From NCBI GenBank assembly GCA_018105865.1, contig CM030856.1, forward strand, positions 2,615,620-2,679,619: a DNA stretch of 64,000 nucleotides. The letters are read 5' to 3'. Under the pieces are notes generated by a model. That model was not told the DNA's origin. It saw nothing but the letters and a program-made list of their open reading frames with translations, and did not search any database. The stretch comes from Metaphire vulgaris (lineage: Eukaryota; Annelida; Clitellata; Crassiclitellata; Megascolecidae). Every line of letters starts with the position of its first letter. Within the stretch, counting starts at the first letter, position 1. The position numbers were made by a program, and so were the translations under genes. Shown here in pieces: positions 1 to 34,926 of this stretch.

Positions 1-1800
1 AACTCTTTCCAAGTTTGAGAACTTCTTATCTCCCTGTGATGATCCTCTGCTTGTCTTAGATCAGCTTCTAAAGCTGTTGGCAGACCTGTCAGTTGGTAGT
101 CTGCTGGCTGTCTAGAGTGGGTGTGAAGAAAATTGAGCACTTTTGAAAGAAAATGCATTGCTAGCTTTATGCATCAATGCTGAATTTAAACTCAGATTTG
201 TTCAAAAATTTTTAGAAGACACTGGATTTACAGCGGTTCATCCATATAGTTCGTATGCACTGAGGGGTCAGATTTTGGAGATTTTGCTATGTGCAAATGC
301 AAATGCATAGTACTACATGGATGAACCCTTAGACAAGTTTTGCATTTAGCAGTGGCATTTAGCAGTTTTGCATTTAGTAGTTTCTCTGTTTGAAAAATTA
401 GAATTGAACTTGTAAACTTAGTGCAGTTAGAGTCCAATTAAAGCTCTGTTAAAAGCCAATGGTTACTTGGAACAGATATATCTCCAGCTCAGATTTATTG
501 TCTTTTGTCAGTTAAGCAACAGTTTTGTGAGATTAATACAATGATTATAGTTGTACTTTGCTAAGTTTAGGCTTACACAATATGAAACACTTCTTTTCAG
601 TTCTTTTGAAATCAATATTTGTCTTTGCTTCATCAAGAATAGAAATATTTGCAGCATTGGCCATACGTGAGAATGGATAGCTATCTATATACATATAATA
701 ATGTCGGCTTGTTATTTTATACATTCAGCAGAGGTAGCTTGTAAGCATTTGGCTCTTCAGGTTTCAAAAGATACCTATGCAAACCACTTAAACTCAAACA
801 AAATAAACAAGTAAATCAAACAAATTTTTAGAAACTATAGGATGAAAAGTATAGGCCTCTATGTGAAATAAAGCAGTGTTTTCCAAATTGCGACTCTCAG
901 GTAGGTAGTCGTGGGGCTTTGATTAAGGTACACTTCCGATCAAAAGAAAAAAACACATAAAAGAGGTCACCTTTATTTTTCTGAAAAAGTTGATTAGAGC
1001 TGTTAAATATGCCATGTTATCTCGGGTATAATACACACTCGCGTATAATATACTTCATTAGTTTCAAGAACTATTGTAATATAAAATCTTAACGCCCATA
1101 AATAATATGCACCCAAAATTTTGCTTGGGAATATAACCTTTGCACTGTATCAAAGACCCTAGAATTTTTAGATAACCTTTATTGGTATCTTTTTGAATTT
1201 TTTTCTGCATAAAAGAGCCAGTGGCCAACTTTGCCACTTGGTATCACACATCTTGAGAGTAGTGAGACAGCCTACAGGTGTTTTTATCTTTTCAAGTCTT
1301 GTACTTTTAAAGGTATTTATACTTAAAAGTATTGTATTTATTTAAGGTCTTCAGCCTCATAGCTTTTTAATTTTTGATCAGTGGTTGCTGTTACTGAGCA
1401 TGGGAATGCCCAAGTTCATATAAAAAGCTCTTATTAATCATACTCTATGTAAAATCATGGCTTTCTACAAATAGATTTCAACTTATGTATGTTTATGTAG
1501 TATGTGCATAGAATTATATATGCATGCAATTTATTCCTATACATAATATGCACCCAGACTTTGCACTGAATTTTAAGGAAAAGGTGTGATTCTACATGAT
1601 TATACAGTATTTTAAAGTTGACCATACATTGAGGTTTCTGGTTATTTTATGTGCATCTGCTGTTGAGGCTGTCTGACTGCATAGTGCCAAGGTCTCTCAA
1701 TGGGCAATAACACTTGATTTTTATTATTTTTTTGGAATCCTCAATATCATCTGAACTTCGTAATTTCATAGTTTGCATGAATATTTAGTTATTTGCTGTT
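1..1800. other. SIK intron (left part), no gene found
   Basis: This is AT-rich intronic DNA. Words of the type cgggtataatacac (about 1023) and acataatatgcaccc (1542-1556) recur in opposite orientations and suggest an old DNA-transposon remnant over about 1020-1560. I searched for the SIK glycine-loop exon (GNFAVVK-like) and did not see it. Confidence 0.5.
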
Positions 1801-1809
1801 ACTGCTTAC

Positions 1810-1987
1810 TGTGGTTGACTCCAGTGCTTAGGGGGTGTGCAACTTAAGGTTAATAGGTTCAAATCCGACCCTATCCACTGCGCTGCAACATTGGGCAAGT
1901 TGTTCACCTCCAACTTGCTCTTCAATTACGATTCTTCACTTTGTGAATGGCTCAGCATGTGTTTATAACCATCTAATAATAATAATA

Positions 1988-2031
<44 letters not shown>
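1810..2031 (+). mobile_element. tRNA-derived SINE-like sequence with AAT tail
   Basis: A clear pol III B-box-like word (ggttcaaatcc, about 1855-1865) is followed by cattgggcaagttg, a motif common in animal SINEs. The copy ends in an AAT microsatellite (about 1972-2031), a typical SINE/LINE tail. The A box is poor. Confidence 0.45.
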
Positions 2032-2035
<4 letters not shown>

Positions 2036-2251
2036 GCACAGAATTCATGACTTAGCATTCTACTTAATTTTAACACTGTCATCTTCACTTTTGCTTGCAT
2101 GAAAGTTGTAAAATATAGAATGCAAATTTTAAAATGACTGGCATGTGTGCTGCTTGCTGCTTTGAAACCATTTTGCTTTAAAATGTCATACATGGACATA
2201 GGATGTATTCAAAAATTTGAAGAGCATGATATTGTCTTAAAATTTAAAAAC

Positions 2252-3284
2252 TTAACCCCTTAACAGGAGCAAATAAATTTTAAAAGTTGTCACCATTCTT
2301 GGTAATTAATTTTGGGAAAAAGCGTTCATATGAAATGTGAACATATACGTTTTCAATTTACTATATCTCAGGCTATATAGAAGCTAAAGAAATGAGGTTT
2401 GCACCGTTGTTTAGCATTTTTATTGTTCTTTCTAACCATCTGTGCAAAAAAATTTGGGGTAGGGTCCACTCTACAGCCTAAAATCGGACTCCTTCCCAAA
2501 ATTTTGTTCAAAGCTCAATAGCAAGAAATTTTCAGCAGTAACCCCACTTTGGTCAGCGGCAAACTTGTAAAGGGATGCCAGAGGAACAAAATAAATCAAA
2601 AATTGTGAAAATCGGTCAACATTTGGTAAGGATCTATAAATTCTAACCTGAAGACCCCTATGTTTGAACATAAGTCTTAGCGGTGAATTTTGGGAAAGTG
2701 TTAAAGTTTGAAAATGTTCTCTAAATATTTGTTGAATTTACTATATCTCAGGCTATATAAGAGCTAAGAACATGATGTAAACACCATTGTTTAGCTTTTA
2801 AAAAAATTATGGAGGGTAGGGTCCACTCTACGGCATAAAATAGCACCCACCCCAAAACAAATTTCAAAGCCCCGTAGCAAAAAATTTTCTGCAGTAACCC
2901 CACTTTCGTCAGTGGCAAACTTATAAAGGGATGTCAGTGGAACAAAATAAACCAAAAAGTTTGAAAATCGGTCAACATTTGGTAGAGATAGATTAATTTT
3001 GACATGGAAAAAGTCAAAAACATCAAATTCTCTGTATTAGTCGGACCGGTCTCTCCAAAGAATATATATTTTCTCTTTCAAGGAGGCGATACAGCTGAAA
3101 AATCTATCTGTGCCATCTATCGAATGGATGGGTACTAAAGCGTTTTATAGCGTAAAATGTATATTTTATATCGAGTGGCGTGGACAAATGCTACGGAACT
3201 TCAAGAAGAGTAACGCTCGGGATCCCATATAACGTAAGATGGCAGTGGACAAGCGGTACTCGGGGATCCCAGCTAATGGGTTAA
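2252..3284. mobile_element. piggyBac-like non-autonomous element
   Basis: It is bounded by TTAA (2252-2255 and 3281-3284) with CCC next to the left TTAA and GGG next to the right one, the piggyBac signature. No transposase is visible. Inside, a block of about 300 bp occurs twice (about 2340-2640 and 2735-2990; shared words ctcaggctatat and tagggtccactctac). A second copy lies at 19686-20763. Confidence 0.7.
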
Positions 3285-3539
3285 ATCAAACGCTTAACTT
3301 GTAGGCCTATATAAAGATTGATCACTCTCATAGGCAGCAGATGAGTGGATCCAGCTCTCTATCTGGAGCAAACTTTTCTGCAGCAATGATTGGCTGCCTG
3401 ACAGCAGGTCATGTAGCATTAAGCAGACATTTTGCATCTACAACAGCACTCTTCCTGGAGCCACAGACACTGGACGAATCAGTTTGATGGTCAAAGAACA
3501 GTTAACAGTCTTAGCCTGTATCACTTCCTACTCATTAGT

Positions 3540-3635
3540 CTCAAGACCCAGACTACGACCAAGATTTGAGCGTTCAAGACAAACCGAGACTTTCAAAAGT
3601 CTTGAGGCCAAGACTCAACTCTCCAGAACTGCAAC
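3540..3635. mobile_element. solo end of hAT element with gaccaagac words
   Basis: gtctcaagaccc, gaccaagat, aaaccgagac and gaggccaagactc, ending ctccagaactg, resemble the arrays at the ends of the hAT elements at 12338, 17733, 21455 and 56228. Only one end is seen. Confidence 0.4.
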
Positions 3636-3945
3636 CCTGCTTCTACTTTAAATGCTTTGTAACAGGGTGACCAAGCCTATAGAAGGTGCAAGCCGTAAAT
3701 GACAATTTTCAATTGCATGGTAGCCACTTTGCTACAATTACCCGGTAGACATGAAAACGAAGTACCCTAGTGTGATCTAATTCTTTGCAAAATTTCATTA
3801 AATCTCTGCTGCTATTTTTATGGAACCTATGATAAAATTGGCAAAAGGGCAAAATTATTAATTATTTGGCAATTGCATGCTTTTATTGATCTGTTAATAC
3901 GCTCAATAAATGGTTAAACTTTTTGCGAGCCGCATGTTCTGCTAG

Positions 3946-26321
<22,376 letters not shown>

Positions 26322-27500
26322 ATTACGCATGATCAGAATTTCTGAATGGTAACCTATATTCACTTTCTGAAGTCTGTACTTGATTCTCAACCTGCAGTCT
26401 TGAACTGAGTTCCTGGTGATTAACATGTGGTATATTTAGGAGTGATATATCTGCTATTGATTGGTTTTATGTGAAAAGTAGTTATGATTATTGTTTGATA
26501 TTATAATTGATTTTATGTTACCATAGATACAATTATTGATCAAATGTTGTTATTGAGAAGATAAACAGTAGTAAAAGTTCCAGAATCTTTCAAATTGATT
26601 TGACTTTGTAACAATGTCCAGTGTTGCTGTAAATGTTTTCCCGGTGCACAGAGTGTAATTTTAGTAATAATACTTGCATTCATATACATCTGCTGTGTCT
26701 TAATTTGTGCTATATACAACCTTGTATAGTGTAATGCAGTTTTAAGATTTGTAAATATTACACGAAGTGGTTCCATTTACTCAATCATTAAAATATCATT
26801 GAAATGCAATTTATTAAATAACTTGAAGTAATAGAACTGAAAAATATAGGTCATGTCAAATCATGTGAAAATGCTATGCGTAATATGATAAAATCTTATG
26901 GATTATATCGAACATATGTAAGATTATCAATGTTCTTTGAGACAAGAATGCCCTTTAAATGACATGATTATCTTTTACTTGGGGGAATTATGCATATTGT
27001 GTCTTTAAACTTTAAAGCTTGAGACAGAATAAAAAAAATCAGGCAGGGATAGTAAGTAACTTTAACATTTACTATAATAAAGATGAGCTTTTGAATAAAT
27101 TATTTGCTTATACCTACTATATAATAGTTAATGCTTTTGAAATAGCAGTTGATGAATCAAATAAAATGAATTGATTTAAAGATTTGGTTGCCGATAAAAG
27201 CATGCTTATAATATTCTTTGAAAGATGAATTTTAAATGTTGACAATATCACTATAATACTGAGGAAATGAATGGATGCTAAGATATATAGAATTTATGGC
27301 TAAAAGTATAAATGAATGAATGAAAAAAGGCGATTGTAATTTAAATTATTTATAGCATAATCTCAGATTGCTCTAACTTTCTAAATATTTGTAATGGTAA
27401 AAATCGTGTGTAATTTATGCATAAGTGTGGCTTGTGCCTTTCGTCATGGTGAATTGCATGTTTCAGTTAACCACAAAAGTGATGTTCTAATTTAGTGTGG
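26322..27500 (+). other. likely SIK 3' UTR
   Basis: This is AT-rich sequence directly after the SIK stop with no coding signal on either strand and few recognisable repeats. AATAAA hexamers occur at 27028-27033 and 27076-27081, with others after, so the transcript end is uncertain. It is the largest repeat-poor stretch outside the exons, which fits transcribed UTR. Extent is inferred. Confidence 0.5.
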
Positions 27501-27807
27501 TTCTCACAAATTTCAGATTACAGCACTACTATTCTGATTTCTGTAGTGGCACACAGATGTAAACTTGGATGAAAAGTGGAGGGCGAGCCAACCCTGTTCT
27601 TTCTTCCTCCATACCCTCCCATTTTAATGGGGGTCCCGCCCGTCCCGGGGTATAGCCCCGTCAGTTTTTGAGATCTCAAATGCTGGTACGTGAGTTTTGT
27701 ACAGTTTGGACACAAAATTCGTAAACACAGGCCCGGTTTCGTCCCCGAGATGTTTGTAAAAACCCGTAAATAACATCACAGAACAGCCTTCATATATCCA
27801 TAGTGTA

Positions 27808-27990
27808 ATCAATGGGGCGGAAGATGGAAGAGTGGGTTACGCGCTGGAGCGGCAGCCTCGGCAGGGTGACTGAGCGAGTTTCAAGCCCCATTAGCGTCCC
27901 TAGTGGCTTTCACGCAGGCAGTATTACCTCCTAAGGCACTTTAAATCGTGGTTAAGTTCCACCACTCCAACCTGACGTGTCTTATAGAGT
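27808..27990 (+). mobile_element. possible SINE-like sequence
   Basis: ggttacgcgctggagcgg followed by gagtttcaagcccc resembles a pol III A-box/B-box pair. No target duplication was seen. Confidence 0.35.
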
Positions 27991-28019
27991 ACTAACTTCC
28001 GCACAGTCTGCACGATTGT

Positions 28020-28500
28020 CACCTCTATTCATTCAAAAATGGATTACTGCAACAGTGCAACTCCCTCTACCTTAATGTTCACCAAAAAACAAATAGCAGG
28101 CCTTCAAGCAATACAAAATGCTTTGGCTAGAGCTGTCACGCGAACGCCAAAAGCTCACCACATCACTCCGATTTTGAAATCGCTTCACTGGCTCAAAGTT
28201 CCAGAACGGATACATTTCAAGATTCTATGTCTGACCTACAACGCCATCCAGTTCTCAAAACCCATGTACCTTCGTAATCTCTTTACAGTTCAAGTGCAGC
28301 GGCCAACTCGTTCATCTGTCTGCCTGACAATCATTCGACCAACAGCCACGTCACTGAAATTCTCAGATCGATCTCATACACTGCGCCTCGTCTCTGGAAT
28401 GATCTTCCGCCAGAGATCCGAAAGATCAAGAACTCGGGTCCTCTCAGAGGCGGCGGAAGACAATAAAAAGTACCCCGGCCCGTTTACTATATAACGGCAG
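28020..28500 (+). mobile_element. LINE reverse transcriptase C-terminal fragment
   Basis: It reads MDYCNSATP, LQAIQNALARAVTRTPKAHH, ITPILKSLHWLKVPERIHFK and LKFSDRS, then frameshifts (PRLWNDLPPEIR in another frame). This is the C-terminal end of an L2/CR1-like pol. Confidence 0.75.
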
Positions 28501-29479
28501 CGGTCGTTGAGGGTCGAGGTGCCTAACTAACTTACAGTAGATAGCCAAAACGCATTTTCAATTGTGATTTATAACAAAAGAAACGTTTTAAGAAGGTTTT
28601 TATCGTGCGAAGTTTCTTTGCATCTAACTTTGTCGGATATACAGATATATCAGTAGGTTGATTTGCATTTAGAATTAATACAAAGTGTCTCAGATCTTCT
28701 TCAATTGAACCATTTATGTTATTAGGCGATAACGACGTAACCTGTGAGTAGGCTAATACAGGCAAAACTATGGATTAGGCTACAAATAAGTGAAACAAAA
28801 ACAAGGGTGATGGAAACAACGAAAGGGAATGCAAAAATCGTGAATATTACAATGAATGGACACAAACATGGAAAGAGTCAGGCCATTCAGATGTGTTGAA
28901 GGTGTGATTGAAAGCACAGGCAGTCAGCAAGAAGATATAAAATCAAGAATAAGGCTCCATACAATAGGATTGGGAAGGATGAAAACTATGGCGAAAAACA
29001 ACTCGGGGGGAGTCCCATAAATCTTGGGGGTGACCATGTCTAGTGTTGAGATTTATACGATTATAGTTTTTCGTAGCATAGTCCTAGTCCTACACTCATC
29101 ACTATGGAATAATTTGCGCAGATGTTGTATCTGAAGTACTTACAGTTTGTTCAGGGTCTTCGACATTCAGTTTACGACGTTTAACAACAAACTTGTCCAT
29201 TGTGTCGATGGCGAAGCGCTGTTGTCTGTTGAACGATTGAATCAATCCCTGAAGTCGTTAGATTGCTTTCCGCAATTTAGGCAAACACGGTGAAGCTCTA
29301 ACTGATCACTTTCGATCAGGACCCAAATCCGACTGCCATCTCTCGGTGAAACACTCTAACGCCCTCTACTGCTTCCCTGGTGCCCTCTGCTGCCCTTCGC
29401 CTTTTCGCCCACCGTCTCCCCATTGGTTCGTCAAAGGGCCTTCCGCCGTCTTTTAATCTAATGTTAACTCGTACGTTAC

Positions 29480-29880
29480 TGCTGCGTTTGACACCTCGGG
29501 TTAAAGGTGTATATGACCCCTGCCTGATCTTATCTGATCTTTCTACTATGAAGCCTTATTTGGCAGTGCATTCCTCCTCCCGCGACAGCAGCTGTGTAAT
29601 CTAATAAGAATATGACTGCCGTGTTTGACGCCTTCTGGTTAAATGAGAATAGGACAGGCCTATCTGATCTTATCTGATCTTGCAACTATAAAGCCCTATT
29701 CGGCAGAGCATTCGCCCTCCAGCGAAGCGGCTTTTTCGAAATTCGAAGTTTTAACCAAACAATTTAAAGAATCGCAATTCTTCAGTTCTTACTTCTATCG
29801 GGCCGGGGATCAAAAATACCCCGGCCTGGGCCGACGATATCCGCCTATGGGTCCTCTTCAGTCTATAAATTAGTCACCAT
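29480..29880. repeat. imperfect duplication of about 150 bp
   Basis: tctgatcttatctgatctt with following a(c/g)tat(a/g)aagcc and ggcag(t/a)gcatt words occurs at about 29524-29574 and again at 29665-29713. The unit lies just upstream of the LINE at 29895 and may be LINE 5' sequence. Confidence 0.5.
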
Positions 29881-29894
29881 TGACCATCACTTAC

Positions 29895-30690
29895 TTTTTT
29901 TAAACTGTTACAGAGCGCCATCATCATCTTTTGCACATTTTAATATTCATACTGATGATTTAATAGACATTCATGCAGTGCAGTTCAAAAATCTTTTAAA
30001 TAATTTTGACCTTAATCAGCATGTCACTGGTCCAACTCACCATCTTGGTTATACGCTTCTTATCACAAGAGCTGATAGCACAGTTGCTGCTTTTTTCTCA
30101 AATAATGATTCCTATCTCTCTGATCATCTTACTGTATCATGCTCTGTGAACTTTCGATTTAAGGCTCCCTCCTCTAGAAAGTCGATCAAATCTAGACACT
30201 GGAAGTTGTTAGACATGGAGCAGTTTCAGTTGAAAATTCTTTCTTCACCATTATTTACTTCCACAACAGAATCTGTAACAGAATATGCAAATCTTTTTCA
30301 AAATGTTTTATGTAGTATTTTGGATGATCGTATTCCCGAGAAAACCAAAATTGTTAGGCCTACTGATAGGCCTTCACAACCCTGGTTCAACAAAGATATT
30401 TCTTATGCACGTCAGCGTAAGAACGAGCTTGGCGTCATTCTAAACTGCCATCAGACCTTAAACGGTTTAGGAAGCAATTTCGCTGTGTTCGTAAGCTAGT
30501 CAATAATGCCAAAGCCCAGTTTCTTTCAAATCTTATAAATGATAATCTAAACTCACCAACATCTTTATGGAATTCCTTAAATAAACTTTTGCATCGAGAC
30601 AGAAAAAGTACAATACCTCAGTCGAATTCACCTCAACATCTAGCAGACAAATTTCTACATAATAATTCTCCTTAAATTCCTCGTCTCGTC
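29895..30690 (+). mobile_element. LINE endonuclease C-terminal fragment
   Basis: It reads NNFDLNQHVTGPTHHLGYTL, SYLSDHLTV, then PSQPWFNKDISYARQRKN; these are the C-terminal EN motifs (HxxGxxLD, SDH) and linker of CR1/L2-like LINEs. After a frameshift it continues AQFLSNLINDNLNSPTSLW to about 30670. Confidence 0.75.
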
Positions 30691-31025
30691 CCTAATGGCG
30701 GCATTTTTGAGGGGTACCAGTAATAAATTTGTAGGGGCCGGATGATTCTAAGTGGAAGAAATGGAAAGTGTCTGTTCCTAATGTTGACAAAGCAAAAGCA
30801 ATGAAGTAGAAAGGCTAGTGCCGATGCTATATTCAAACCAACCATCACATATCCGGTCCAGCGGTCCTTGCTCTACTGTCCAGGACCATAGACACTCTAC
30901 ACTAACTCTACAGATGCCGGAGTAGCCGGACACTCGCACTACACTTGGTAAGCGCGCATTTTCAATGGCTGGACCGGGAATATGGAATTCACTCCCAGCA
31001 TTGGTCCTCTCCGCTGAGTCTCTTA

Positions 31026-31720
31026 GGGGTTGTCCATTAATTACGTAAACAATTTAGGGAAGGGGCTTTTGAAAAAGTTTAACTAAGATAGAAACAGCAT
31101 CGTCATAACAACAGGCGGTCAAAGTTTAACACCCAAAAACTTGATCTCTGAAGTGCTTCTGGAGACGATTTGATTGTTGACAGGGGGAGGGGGTCAAGAG
31201 AAGTTGACGTCAACAATTTCACTTTTTACAAATAATTAATCAAAAATAGGAAATTTCATGGAATACTACTTATTACAATGGAAAAGAGCATGGCAAAAAG
31301 GTCATCACCACCACATTTTGACACTCGATGAGGAAAAAAGGGGAAAATGGTCATCACCACTAAAAATAATAACCTTGTTATTGGGACCTGTCATTGATCT
31401 TGGGGGGGGGTCTCAAGAGTTGTTGACGTAATTATAGAGGGTAAGTGAAAGTTGACAGTTGTTGACAAAAGGAGGGCAGTGGCGGCTTCACCGGGGGGGC
31501 CAGTGCGCCGCAGTGCCCTTCTATTGAGTGCCTGGCCCCCCAGTGGCCCCCCTGTTGGGACCCTATACTTAATGTTACATACATTAAACAACAAATGGTT
31601 GGCCCCCATGATTAGAAGTTGCCACCCCAACGGCCCCCTCCACTTGCCAAATCCTAGAGCCGCCACTGGGGAGGGGTCAAAATTGCCCAAAAATTGTTGA
31701 CATAATTAATGAACAGCCCC
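31026..31720. mobile_element. Harbinger-like MITE, 695 bp, TTA duplication
   Basis: The ends GGGGTTGTCCATTAATTACG and ATTAATGAACAGCCCC are inverted repeats, with TTA on both sides (31023-31025, 31721-31723), as in PIF/Harbinger. It contains a hAT MITE at 31477-31668. Confidence 0.65.
31477..31668. mobile_element. hAT MITE, 192 bp
   Basis: This is the reverse-orientation copy of the MITE at 23851-24042 with the same length and ends (CAGTGGCGGC, GCCGCCACTG). The flanking 8-mers aaggaggg and gggagggg are not identical. Confidence 0.85.
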
Positions 31721-31809
31721 TTAGGACACTTCGATCCAGACTCAGCTTAGCCTACCTGTGTTCTCTATTGCCTATCCGCCGAAACCGGAAAATCGGATTA
31801 ACTTATTGG

Positions 31810-31944
31810 CAGAGGTTGCTCCACTGGGAGTCCGTGCCACCATTGAATGCCTGACCCCATCAAGGTTGATATTCTTTCTTTATGTGTTGATTTATGATTT
31901 GTCCCATGATAAACTAGTTCCTCACTCCCTTGATGCCGCCACTG
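31810..31944. mobile_element. hAT MITE, 135 bp, perfect 8-bp TSD
   Basis: The ends are CAGAGGTTGCTCCACTGGG and GATGCCGCCACTG; cttattgg is duplicated at 31802-31809 and 31945-31952. Confidence 0.75.
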
Positions 31945-31952
31945 CTTATTGG

Positions 31953-32248
31953 ATTTGACACTATAGGATTGCAATTCAAATAGAAACATACAAAATAATG
32001 ACTGGGAAAGTAGATGTGCCATATGATCGATTCTTTACATTGGCACACTATAGCAGCACAAGAGGCCACAAGTGCAAAATGTTTAAGCAGAGGGTTGGTC
32101 AAAGAAAGAAAAACTTTTTTAGTGCAAGGGTTGTGGACAAATGGAACAGTTTGGACGAGGTGGGAGTTTGAAACAGTGAACGGGTTCAAAGGCTATCTAG
32201 ATAAACTAGGTTATTGAATGCAGATGGTTACACCATCGAAACCACTGA

Positions 32249-32312
<64 letters not shown>
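31953..32312 (+). mobile_element. CR1-like LINE 3' end with ATT tail
   Basis: It reads IETYKIMTGKVDVPYDRFF, LAHYSSTRGHKCKMFKQRVG and VVDKWN, the C-terminal block of CR1 pol, followed by an ATT microsatellite (about 32249-32312). A near-identical block is at 58260-58510. Confidence 0.75.
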
Positions 32313-32314
32313 AA

Positions 32315-33300
32315 TCAAATCAAGGAGCCACCATCGACTGATGTTAGGAGGCTAAGAGCATTACTAGAATGGCGCTATAGTAATCCAACGATGATGTTAC
32401 TATTTGGCAAAGTTTGATTTGAAAATTGCCAGTCTGGATTTCTGAATTACCGTGTCTTCAAAAATTACTGAACCTGTTGTCGACGCTTTGAGGGGAGCAA
32501 TTAATCAATCGTAGATCAGAACTTCTATTCGCGTTTCGTTGTATTCTGGTCAAACTATCAGTTTTATATAATTAATCATTTTGATGTTTGTTGACTTTTG
32601 CAAAGTTGAAATGTCAGATAAACTTAGTTCTCATGAGGCCTTATCTTTTGCCTTAAATGCGTTGAAACAAAATGCTGGCACATATGTTAATAACAATAAT
32701 TGTAGGTAATTTTGACTCTAGTTCATGTCGTCGAGATTTATGTTCGGTCGTTAGGTTTCAGTAAGACGTTCAGATCCTAATAAGCACCATTGGGCTCTGC
32801 TGGTCGTCTGTTCAGAATGAAGGCTTCAGGCTTAAAATGAATTCTTCAGCTATCTTTTTAACAGCGATCCTCGCATATGTCTTAATATGCCACTCACTAG
32901 TTCTTATTATTTCACATCGTAAAATTACTGCAGACGATGGCATTAATGTACGTGTGCTTGTTATTCTGGTTGTATTGCGAGGTTGACGTTAAGCAGGCTA
33001 AGGCTTGCTAAACCACTCAACGCAAAACAGATCAAACAAATGTAGCCAAAGGCAATAACTTAGAAACCGAATGCCAGCTTAGCAGAGTTTTTAGAAATCT
33101 GTTTGTAGTCGAATCGAATCGCAGCATTAGTGATGGCACTATATATAAATATAATATTGAAGCTTTTGCATATTAGATGCGGCTACACCATTGTAGGCCT
33201 ATATATAATCACTTCTACTGGTAACCATAGCATTGGTAAAAGGACACAAAGATAGCCTCAGGTCCAACGTCTCGTATTCTACGAGTGCCTTGTTATTTGT
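32315..33300. other. intergenic, nothing recognised
   Basis: There is no coding or clear repeat signal. A TAGGCCTA octamer lies at about 33196. Confidence 0.4.
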
Positions 33301-33305
33301 TCATA

Positions 33306-33785
33306 TCTATAATATTAAGATCGTTATCTGTATGTCTGTTACCTTCAAGCGTTCTGATTGGTTGACTATTGCTAGACGGTTTAGATCGTTTAGTCCTTAC
33401 GTCGCGATGCGTTGGTGGACGATGTTCGAAGACGACGTTGCTATTGGTAACAATTGTTCGTAGAATCGTAGTTTAACACGGTCGGCTGGGCGTGCGACGA
33501 CGTTGCTATTGGTAACAATTGTTCGCAGCCTGGTTGTGCAATTTTAACGTACATTTTAACGTACACAAAAAATACGTGTACAGCGTCGCGTCACAAATGG
33601 CCACAGTTGCGTGATTTTAACGTACATAGGCCTAATTATTACGTGGCGCAGAGCTTGGCTAGGTGGCGATCCTTGAAATGTTGTTCAGCATGAATTCAAT
33701 GATTGGGTATTAGGTATAGGTATTGGATTAGTATTATCCTGCACTGCGAGCGAAGCGAGCGCGAGCGAAGCGAGCCTCTTTCTAG
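33306..33785 (+). mobile_element. non-autonomous Helitron, 480 bp
   Basis: It starts TCTATAATATTAAG and ends CTAG between A (33305) and T (33786). It is the same family as 11829-12296, with repeated gcgagcgaagcgagc words near the 3' end and the CCAAT-type words ctgattggttgactattg. Confidence 0.75.
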
Positions 33786-33882
33786 TTTCGTTAAGTTTAT
33801 TGAGGTTGCATATTCAGAACTGAATTTTTGCAGTCAAGCAGGACAAGCTTTTTATTAGCTATACAGAAGGTAGTCTATAAGG

Positions 33883-34212
33883 CAGGGCTACTCAAATTGT
33901 TTGCGGAAATTAGTACCGGGGACACGACTGGGGTCTGGTCCGACCAAAAAAGTATTGTCGTGACATCGTATCCCCAATGCTTTCAACTTATATAAAACAC
34001 TACAATCAAGAATGCTCAATTTGTTTAACCGCTTTAACTCTGCAGTTTTAAGCAATATAAATATTTATTCATATGATTTGCAACAATAAAATTATTTCAG
34101 AGCGATGTACGAAATTCGTTATTAATAATAATATAGACATGACATTTTTGAACCTCGCCGCGGTCCGTTCAGGAGGTCTCCACGGCTGCGGTCCGCCATT
34201 TGAGTAGTCCTG
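33883..34212. mobile_element. hAT (Charlie-like) MITE, 330 bp
   Basis: The ends are CAGGGCTACTCAAATTG and CATTTGAGTAGTCCTG; the flanks ctataagg and ctatgaga are imperfect 8-mers. Confidence 0.65.
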
Positions 34213-34625
34213 CTATGAGACATGATTCCTGCCCGATATCTCAAAAATATGTGTACAAATGCATATGTTTATATGTATATACTGTGTATGCATGCATATA
34301 CCTCGCCGAAACTCCCCTCTCTTGAAAATCCTATCGGCGAGTTTCAACGAAGTCCGTGACCCGCCCATATGGCAGTGGTTGTGACTATGATCTGCTCTAT
34401 TTGCTCCATCCAAACTATGCTGACGATAAATTCAGTGGAAAACTTCAAACATTCAGTTAACATTTAATATATTTGCAATTTGATACAAAATGCTGATATA
34501 TTAATCAGTCCAAGATGATCAGAGCAAATAAAATTCTTATTAAGACAGTTGATTTCTTTAAGAAATCGCATCACAGAGAGACTTCATGCCGCGGGACGTC
34601 TGCCGCTGCCTGAATAAGACATAAA

Positions 34626-34888
34626 CAGTGGCGTGCACTGGTGGGCGCCCCGGGGGGGGAAGTCAATTTGGACGCTCCCATCATCTGGTTTTGACAAGCA
34701 AAAAAGTCGCACAGTTCATTTGTATGCTCCCCTCTGGAGTGCCTCCGAGTGCGCCCGGGACCAAATCGATAATCTTTAAGGGTTTTACTGTAAAAAGGAG
34801 TTTCACGAGCAAAAAAGGTCGTCGGGTCAATTTTTGCGCCCCTCTGCTGCGCGCCCGGGGCTACCGCCTCACCCCCTGCACGCTACTG
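34626..34888. mobile_element. hAT MITE, 263 bp
   Basis: The ends are CAGTGGCGTGCACTGG and CTGCACGCTACTG. It lies 38 bp beyond the neuroligin stop codon, so it is probably part of its 3' UTR. It is related to the element at 49762-49943. Confidence 0.65.
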
Positions 34889-34926
34889 AAGACATGGCCA
34901 TAATGTTGACGTCACAAAATTCGTAT

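Larger units (their letters stand above)
30860..31800 (+). mobile_element. LINE C-terminal fragment split by a nested insertion
   Basis: TTLGKRAFSMAGPGIWNSLP and ALVLSAESLR run to 31025 and resume after 31720 with LRTLRSRLSLAYL, giving the usual LINE C-terminus once the insertion is removed. Confidence 0.65.
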
